33,633 nucleotides of DNA from Parvularia atlantis. Lineage: Eukaryota; Opisthokonta; Rotosphaerida. Location of the stretch: positions 1 to 33,633 of the forward strand of contig CALSCO010000869.1 of the NCBI GenBank assembly GCA_943704415.1, read 5' to 3'. A program made the translations under genes and the position numbers. The notes under the pieces are model-generated. The model saw nothing but the letters and a program-made list of their open reading frames with translations, was not told where the DNA came from and made no database searches. Of this stretch, positions 29,901 through 33,633 are shown one piece after another. Numbering within the stretch: the stretch's first letter is position 1; each line of letters opens with the position of its first letter.

Positions 29901-32115
29901 GGCTGCCACTGCCGGGCGCACACGCTGACGTCGCTCGCCGCCGCAGAGCTGCAGGCCGAGATCAAGCGGCTGCGCGAGGAGCACAAGCGCATGTACGACC
30001 TGCCCGAGCTGAGCCAGCACGCCTATGTGCTGCACGCAGTGCGCTCGGGCTGCCGGGTGCGCAGCGAGTCGTCAGTCTGACGACGACGGCTGCCCTGCAG
30101 GTGCTCGTGCACGACGGCGAGGCCGGCATGGGCCACTACTGGGCGTTTATCCGCGACCCGGCCGCGGACCGGTGGCGCCGCTTCAACGACACAAATGTGA
30201 CCGATGTGACGGAGGAGGTCGGTGGGGGGCGTGTGACCGCTGCCCATCCTCACGCGCCGCCCAGACGGTGTTTGAGGAGTCGTTCGGCGGCAAGGGCGCC
30301 ATGTCGGCCTACTGCCTCGTGTATGCCCAGCGCAACTGTCTGGCGCAGCGCACGGTCGACGAGGCATTGGCGCGCCTGCCGGCCGGGCTGAAGGTGGCTT
30401 GGGAGTGCGCGTGCACGGAGCGCGACTGACGGGGGGCGCAGGCACACGTCGAGAAGGACAACGCCGCGCACGAGCACGAAAAGTCCACCTGGTACGAGCG
30501 CTCAACGCTCAGCAACCAGGCGGCATTCAGTGCGTGGCCGGAGCGCGCGCACGCTATCGCTGATGCCGCTGCCAGGCGAGCTGCCTCAGAGCGACGGGCG
30601 ACCGGGCACGCCGGTCGACGCGACCTTGGCCGACTACGAGTGGGATCGCATCGTGGTGACGGAGAACACCGAGGAGTGGGCCGACGAGCGCCTGCGCAGG
30701 TGCGCACGGGGCTCTGCACCGTGCCATGCGGCCGGCTGACACTGGCCGGACGCGCAGCTGGCCCAACTTTTTCCAGACGGTCGCGTATGCCAACCGGCTG
30801 CACCAGCGCGTGCGTCCCGAATCGGCTGCGCTTGGCGTGGTGCTGACCGCCAGGGCGCAGGCCGTGTCGGGTGTGTGCACCGGACCCGACGACAAGCCGC
30901 TGCCCATCTGGCTGCGGCATCCGTGCAAGGTAGACGCGGTGACGCTCGAGCGGGGCCACAAGGAGTTCCAATTGTGCGTGCGCGAGGCGGCTGTGCTCGC
31001 GCGTTGATGCTCACGGACCCACACAGCTACGCGGCGGACGTCGTGAGCGCGCTGCGCAACCAGCCATTGCCCGGGCCGCAGCCGATCTCGCTGCTGCTGT
31101 CGGCGCTCGGGCGGGCCCATCAGCTCGAATTCTATTGCGAGTCCGATATCTTCAAGCCCAAAACGCTGCACGTCAACCTGCTGCTGCGCCTGCTGCGCGG
31201 CAACGTCCTGGTACGGCTGCGGCTGCGAGTGCGGACCAGCTGACGACGGCTCCGCGCGCAGTCTGCCCTGCAGAAGAGCCTCGAGACGATCAAGAGCCGC
31301 CGGCCGACCATCTCGTCTGGTACGGCGCACTGCTGGTGTACACGCGCGTGCTGGCTCACACGCGTCACGCGCGCAGACCTCGCGATGGCGACGGTGCTGA
31401 TCGACCACATGCTGCGCGCCAAGATGCACCCCGGCGTGCTATCGGACGCCGAGTTTGAGATGCTGCAGAACGTGTGGATCGAGGCGATCTCGGCCCTGCA
31501 GGAGCACGGGCAGCTGAGTCCCGGTGCGCGATCCGCTGGCTACCCCGCACATGTACACACAGGCTGACGCGCGCGGCAGACGACCAGAAGACGTCGGAGA
31601 AGATCGTCGGCCTGCTGGCGGACGGTGCGAGCGTGGAGCAGTCGGAGCTGTCTTCGCGCGGCGAGGGCAGGGGCCTTCACAAGTCATACCCGGCGGTGCT
31701 TTCTGCCGCGTCGATCTCGCCGCTGCTGCACGTCCAGCCAGCGGCACCAGCAGCACAGGCGCCCGCACTGCCGCCGCCGCCGCCCGCGTACGACGAAGCC
31801 GTGACCCTGCCGATGACCGACCCGCCGCGCGTAGACATCGACCTCAGCCCAGCGGCGATGGACGACGTGACGCTGATCGAGGCCGACGACGTCGCGGCGC
31901 CCATGCTGCAGCCGTCGCTGGCGGACGACGCGACGCAGCCGCAGGACCCCACACAGCCCGCGCAGCCCGCGCAGCCCGCGCGTGCGGAGACGCCCGGCGA
32001 CAGCCACCTGATGTCGTTCACGGTCGCACCGGGGCCTGCCGTGGTCACGGGCGGCGACAGCGCTCCGCAGGCGACGCAGACGCAGGCCGACGACGGCACG
32101 GCGATGGAGCAGTGA
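26932..32115 (+). CDS. USP25/28-like ubiquitin carboxyl-terminal hydrolase
   Basis: Deubiquitinating cysteine protease. N-terminal UBA-like domain: [34 protein letters not shown] across an intron. Two UIM-like helices follow ([15 protein letters not shown] and [13 protein letters not shown]), then the USP core: Cys box [50 protein letters not shown], a long helical insert, and His box [18 protein letters not shown] with [21 protein letters not shown] with a helical insertion is the USP25/28 plan. About 530 further residues form a helical region ([41 protein letters not shown]) and a Pro/Ala/Asp-rich tail with [10 protein letters not shown]. Twenty-odd introns; 27070-27135 is GC-AG. The start is MVMGGQ (26932) or MGGQ (26938). 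The catalytic Cys and His are intact. Confidence 0.85.
27070..27135 (+). other. GC-AG intron in the ubiquitin protease gene
   Basis: The exon ends TCG-GAG-CAG, the intron begins GCGCGCCGTC, carries TGCTGACG and ends CGCGCCCGCAG before CGC-CTC-CTG. The splice gives [13 protein letters not shown], the start of the UBA domain. The nearby GT positions do not give the needed phase 0. A second candidate follows at 27335-27392 (AAG-GCGCGC), where a GTCCGT donor 6 nt further on is also possible. Confidence 0.7.
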
Positions 32116-32208
32116 GCGCTCGTACGGTGGGACCCGGCGATGCGCCGATGAGACGAATGCCAGTATGGTCTCGGACACGTCGCGACTTGTTTTCAGGCGT
32201 CCCACATC

Positions 32209-32260
32209 TGTCGCATCGGCGTCGCATCGGCGTCGCATCGACGTCGCATCGACGTCGCAA
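32209..32260. repeat. 11-bp tandem repeat in the PNKP leader
   Basis: Four full copies and a partial fifth of CGTCGCATCGG/A, ending 10 bp before the PNKP start codon. It lies in the 155-bp spacer after the ubiquitin protease stop codon. Confidence 0.9.
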
Positions 32261-32270
32261 CCCTCTCGAG

Positions 32271-33633
32271 ATGGCCCCGAAGCGCGCGCGCACGACGAGC
32301 AGCGACGCCGCCGCGCCCGCGGGCGACGTGACGAGCGTGCTGATGAGCGCGGCCCGCAAGCGGACGCGCGGCGCCCCCGCCGCCGACGATGCCGCGGCCG
32401 GCGACGCGGGCGGCGGCAGCGCGACGACGAGCCGCTGGGAGGAGCACGAGACGCTGCTCTTCCGCACGTTCGGCAACCCGGCGCCGAGCGCAAAGCTGGC
32501 CGTGTTCGACTTTGTGCGGCGCGGCGTGGGGGAGGCCGCTGCTCTGACGCGCGATGGGAGGGCAGGACGACACGCTCGTGGCCGTCAAGAGCGGCAAGAA
32601 GCACACGCAGAGCGCCGACGACTGGGTCCCGTGGCACGCCAACGTCGTGCCGACGCTGCGCCGGCTGCACGGCGACGGGTGCGGCGCGGCGCGGCGCGGC
32701 GCGGATGGGCCGTGGCGCACCCGCCGCTCACGCGTCCCGCGCGTCCGCAGCTACAAGATCGTCGTCTACTCGAACCAGAAGGGCATCGGCAACGAGCGCG
32801 AGAAGCACGGGCGCGGCTCGGCCAAGGAGCGCGGCATCCTCGGGCGCATCGCCAACTTTGTCCTGTCGGCGCGTGCGGCTGCCGCCTTGTCACGTCGCGC
32901 GTCTGACGTGCACGGCGCGCCCCCTCGCCAGACCGACCTGCCCGTCCAGGCCCTCGTCGCGATCGACGACGACGCCTTCCGCAAGCCCAGCACCGCCGGC
33001 TTCGACTACTTTGTCGCGCACCTCAATGCCGACGTCGCGCCCGACAAGCCCGCCAGCTTCTTCTGCGGCGACGCGGGCGGGCGCCTCGTCGGCTGGAAGG
33101 CCGGCGCCAAGGCCGACTTTGCCAGCTCGGACCGCGACTTTGCGCTCAACCTCGGCTTTGCCTACCGCACGCCCGAGGACGTCTTCCTCGGCCAGAAGAC
33201 GGACGCGCCGTTCCGGCACGACTTTGACCCGCGGTGCGCGCCGCTTGGCACGCGTCGCGCGAGACGTGTGCTGAACGGGGCGCAGCACCGTCCGCGCCGA
33301 CCTGCCGCTCTTCACGCCCACGTCGTCGCCGGTCACGGTCGCGCACAAGGAGCTCGTGATCATGGTCGGCTTCCCGGGCAGCGGCAAGTCGTCGTTCGTC
33401 AAGCGGCACCTCGTGCCCGCAGGCTACGTGCGCGTCAACCAGGTGCGCGAGCGCGCGTGCGCGTGCACGGCGTGCTCACACCCGTCGTTTGCTGCACGGC
33501 AGGACGAGCTCAAGACGAAGGAGAAGGTGCTCGCGGCGGCGATCGCGGCAATGGAGCGCGGTGAGCGCGTCGTCGTCGACAACACGAACCCGAGCGCCGA
33601 GGCGCGCGCGGTGCGGCTCGCCTCACCCCCCCC
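32271..33633 (+). CDS. PNKP: polynucleotide kinase 3'-phosphatase (PNKP), C-terminus beyond window
   Basis: Bifunctional DNA end-repair enzyme that removes 3'-phosphate and adds 5'-phosphate at strand breaks. The N-terminus has basic nuclear-targeting-like clusters (APKRARTT, ARKRTRG) and no FHA domain. The HAD phosphatase domain starts at VFDF-DDTLV (DxDxT with Asp in place of Gly), rebuilt across intron 32514-32565. It continues with YKIVVYSNQKGI, VQALVAIDDDAFRKP, FFCGDAGGR and DRDFALNLGFAYRTPEDVFL. The kinase domain has the P-loop MVGFPGSGKSSFVKRH, then VNQDELKTKEK and RVVVDNTNP. The last exon seems to end at 33610, where GTGCGGC...CTCAC begins another intron; the run of nine C at the edge looks like a sequence end. 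At least six introns. Confidence 0.9.

Noticed and set aside
33625-33633. Run of nine C at the right edge
   Set aside because: It lies at the window end and probably marks an assembly or read limit; no biological claim is made.
1-33633. Mobile elements, LTRs, virus-derived genes, defence islands
   Set aside because: I looked for reverse transcriptase, integrase, transposase, capsid and terminal-repeat signals in all frames and saw none; every long frame is explained by host-like genes or their shadows.

Overview
This is a GC-rich (clearly above 60%, by eye near 70%) nuclear fragment from a unicellular eukaryote. I find fifteen protein genes and no rRNA, tRNA, CRISPR array, transposon or virus-like element. 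Nearly every gene is cut by very short introns (about 45-80 nt). Their donors are almost always GTGCG, not GTRAGT, and they usually carry a CTGAC/CTCAC-type branch point shortly before the acceptor. Because of this, no single open frame shows a whole multi-exon gene; I assembled the genes exon by exon. In five genes the summed exons give a clean reading frame of family-like length: DJ-1 194 aa, uL2/RPL8 257 aa, mS41 165 aa, RPAP3-like 333 aa and BTB protein 411 aa. The lineage is not settled. A mitochondrial-type IF2 with a presequence and mitoribosomal mS41 argue for a respiring organism with translating mitochondria. The C2/C1/RasGAP, B-box and BTB/discoidin-like proteins would fit an amoebozoan or another free-living protist, but that is inference.

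Layout, left to right: B-box/TRIM-like protein (-, cut by the left edge); nucleotidyltransferase of the TUTase/poly(A) polymerase type (+); secreted clan-A-like glycoside hydrolase (-); a 9-bp minisatellite; cold-shock-domain protein (+); CobW/ZNG1 zinc chaperone GTPase (-); DJ-1 (+); mitochondrial IF2 (-); WDR82/Swd2 (+); BTB/T1 plus discoidin-like protein (+); mS41 (-); large coiled-coil/C2/C2/C1/RasGAP protein (+); RPAP3-like TPR protein (-); ribosomal protein uL2/RPL8 (-); USP25/28-like deubiquitinase (+); PNKP-type DNA end-repair enzyme (+, cut by the right edge).

Orientation alternates for most of the window, giving divergent pairs with 25-300 bp between start codons (about 800 bp for the pair holding the minisatellite) and convergent pairs with 18-100 bp between stop codons. 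The genes are a housekeeping and signalling mix (RNA tailing, organellar and cytosolic translation, chromatin, ubiquitin, Ras signalling, DNA repair). They do not form one pathway or an operon-like system.

The most distinctive signal is the splicing system: uniform GTGCG donors, at least five GC-AG introns whose donor is GCGCG after an AG exon end, AAG acceptors, many introns that are multiples of three without stops, one candidate 26-nt intron, and one candidate first exon consisting only of ATG. The 475-bp minisatellite is the main non-genic structure. I saw no clear novel defence, toxin or mobile system.
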